A stretch of 64,000 nucleotides of DNA from Marsupella aquatica (taxonomy: Eukaryota > Marchantiophyta), in assembly GCA_973895155.1 (NCBI GenBank), contig OZ316898.1:62001-126000 (forward strand). Reading direction: 5' to 3'. Position 1 is the first letter of the stretch, and the number at the start of each line of letters is the position of its first letter. Both the position numbers and the translations under genes were made by a program. Positions 63,001 through 64,000 of the stretch are shown in pieces. The notes under the pieces are model-generated. The model searched no databases. It was not told the DNA's origin and was given only the letters and a program-made list of their open reading frames with translations.

Positions 63001-64000
63001 GCTCCTCCTTTAAGATCTTCTTCAATTGGTTGAGGAGGTACCCGTTGTAGTCCCGGCTTGGGTCTGGCCTCTCTGCCAGATAGATCTGTGCCTTGCCGAT
63101 CTCTGCCCTCGGCAAGTTACAATGCATGGTCACCCGCAAGAAGTCGATCATCTCTCCTATGTGCGGGTTGGTGCAGGTGTTCCGGAAGAAGCCATTCTTC
63201 GTTGATGGCCCGGGGAACGACCGGAACTCCTTGTCAAGCAAGGTCTTCCTGGTATCAACTTTGGTCTTATTGCCTATCGGCAAGCCAAACACTTCGGCAA
63301 TTACTTTGGGAGTAAGATAGAAATCCTTCCCATATATCCTCGTGCAATTGGTCTTGGGTTCCCATGACCCCACGAATTCTAATAGGTCTGACTTCGGTAC
63401 CTCCGGCTTCAGCCATGGTAATCTTACAAAGGCCTCTAAGCCGGATCCGGCCATGAAGCCTTGGTACTTCTTGGTCTGCATGGCCGTAAAGCATGCATCC
63501 TCCTCCCGTGCAAAATGTAGTTGCACCTCCACCGGTAGGGTTGCCGCCCAGCCCTTCCAGGTGTCATCCCTGGTTGGAATGGCCTTGATGGGATCGACCT
63601 CCTCCTCTTCGGCTTCTCCCTGCCTCCTGCTCTGCTGCTCGGCTGACTTCTTTGGTGCCGCCGACCTCGTTCTTTTTGCTGGGGTGGCTTCATCGTTGAT
63701 GGCTCCCTTCCTCTTCATCTCTGCTGCCGTGGAGGTTTCTCCTAGCACCGTTGCCTGGGTCCACCTTTCCGTGCTACCCTTTAATTCCCAGTGTATGTCG
63801 TTGCAGTTCTTGATGGCCTCTCGGATGCCGACGACGCTGTCTTTGCAAAACAGAAGATCGTCGAGTTGATTGGAAGTAGGCATCCACAGGAACTCGTCCT
63901 TGATGAGTTCGCCTCCTAAGAAAGCCGTCTTCTGCAGCTCCCACAATCGAGCGAGCTCCTGCCGTTCTCGAGCTGCCCTTTCTGATTCCTCATCCTCGTA
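60064..64000 (-). mobile_element. 5' LTR of the minus-strand family-A element, running off the window
   Basis: The LTR end TGTGGTGCG (plus strand) is at 60064 and the LTR continues past the right edge. A ~300-bp part of the non-coding LTR is missing at about 60627. Hairpin at 60310-60323. Together with 53535-60063 this forms a family-A element truncated within the protease. Confidence 0.9.
60698..64000 (-). CDS. LTR-encoded coiled-coil protein of family A, third open copy (5' partial)
   Basis: Open from the window edge to a stop at 60698, about 1,100 codons, with no break. The N-terminal half and coiled coil match the product of 30729-34352. The coiled coil is shorter (EEAQKELEEARKDLDE) and the C-terminal low-complexity part is a different version (SGMNTAIDPAIITGGGGAAQ) in place of the Ala/Glu/Val repeat. 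The shared final segment (GGPSQADGELTQSRAGNLS) returns afterwards. The true start lies beyond 64000. Confidence 0.82.
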   Translation of the reverse strand, partial: YEDEESERAARERQELARLWELQKTAFLGGELIKDEFLWMPTSNQLDDLLFCKDSVVGIREAIKNCNDIHWELKGSTERWTQATVLGETSTAAEMKRKGAINDEATPAKRTRSAAPKKSAEQQSRRQGEAEEEEVDPIKAIPTRDDTWKGWAATLPVEVQLHFAREEDACFTAMQTKKYQGFMAGSGLEAFVRLPWLKPEVPKSDLLEFVGSWEPKTNCTRIYGKDFYLTPKVIAEVFGLPIGNKTKVDTRKTLLDKEFRSFPGPSTKNGFFRNTCTNPHIGEMIDFLRVTMHCNLPRAEIGKAQIYLAERPDPSRDYNGYLLNQLKKILKEEQQVIGMGSVSRLGYHMPLLCRYARGQTFAPILPLQVRAPEEAPTPRPLAEKPQPPVSPTIEQVFRPRKEDLPMQQPGMQSLLKLLEKEKRSASATTTATATMQDTTTEVGLHRLTRENPFAGDKERIRPESKPGVRMYVGVSSSESEAELPEAPTDEEEREKPDIQEVEEAVEDCSHDNSGYGSDHHVPGVRTCGRFVPTLPRVVRGDPNQQSSPESPPPDVAPPSFDGIKQTVQEFQERIRQEEEAALAREKDLPGGDWPEDIRRLAEKGSKPLATIEEIRKTAWEQRPRWAMPITSTYSTYAKNRAMEYGEMCGELVLGIFGEELEVGPFFHREQLEKHQLEEAVALERSKKDEVIRRLRRMEAEIEDLRAAKKAQDELRIKRHELNIMQGQLDTTQADNQNIKDKLTQTQGELADTIKEREKWKRELKKTKEAHITANSRAMAETQRKEWALKGELEKIRGALEQKEAELGKSYQGIMALQQELASLTASFKADLREKDEMLDQTYAKMNQMESVIIAELDKELRATREERTTLKQEREEAQKELEEARKDLDETQEELEEITRKMENLQRRANNQTERLKKQAAVFKCLSSSGPTPIGATKLPGVVLAEEKAAPPAPVPEVSGKGKGPAAEPEKKKKRKPSRSRSNPTPQAVVTKEVDPAPSSGMNTAIDPAIITGGGGAAQAELLSNEAGIPDLPLEQAGETVAGAEAVTDSRPDANADGGPSQADGELTQSRAGNLSENEPTAMAEEEALGASIKDPPPVS

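Noticed and set aside
1-64000. tRNA, rRNA, riboswitch or bacterial operator features
   Set aside because: No cloverleaf, rRNA or bacterial signal was recognised; primer-binding sites only match tRNA 3' ends.

Overview
The window looks like land-plant nuclear DNA made almost entirely of nested retrotransposons. The evidence is plant-type spliced gene fragments, a LINE ending in a plant-style zf-RVT region, a recognisable BASIC PENTACYSTEINE (BPC/BBR, plant-specific GAGA-binding) protein, and Ty3/gypsy elements with an FIDDF reverse transcriptase like the Tat/Athila group. A seed-free plant (bryophyte, lycophyte or fern) is my guess, not something shown. A run of 100 N at 37540-37639 marks an assembly gap.

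Left part (1-19.5 kb): a two-exon atypical protein kinase gene (minus, 2440-4542); a six-copy 169-bp tandem repeat (7533-8546); a broken four-exon gene (9317-14665) whose C-terminal part resembles an N4/N6 DNA methyltransferase, with a 5'-truncated LINE placed exactly at one splice donor; and a 3.25-kb non-autonomous LTR element (14877-18127, TSD ATTGT) carrying a captured BPC gene that keeps all five cysteines.

Right part (19.3-64 kb): three related gypsy families, called A, B and C here. A complete family-A element (19695-35269, TSD GGAAG) sits inside the gag of an older family-C element. Its LTRs are about 4.7 kb and each carries a long ORF; the 3' LTR copy is intact at 1,207 codons and encodes a basic/coiled-coil/low-complexity protein. 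Two more family-A LTRs in the window (37640-41180 and 60064-64000) also keep this ORF open. Family-B LTRs (about 4.0 kb, two copies) carry an analogous coiled-coil ORF behind a clear TATA box. Other pieces are a family-B pol-LTR-gag tandem, a family-A solo LTR inside B gag (TSD CGGGG), a chimeric LTR-A/gag fragment, a head-to-head A/A junction at 53523-53534, and a family-B solo LTR inside A gag (TSD GCTGT).

How the parts work together: gag, protease, RT, RNase H and integrase form one reading frame in family A and probably in B. Its stop codon lies inside the first bases of the 3' LTR in A and shortly inside it in B, and the LTR ORF follows in the position an env-like gene would take. A hairpin with covarying stem bases recurs near the 3' end of the LTRs of all three families. 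The most unusual system in the window is this LTR-encoded third protein together with the shared LTR hairpin.
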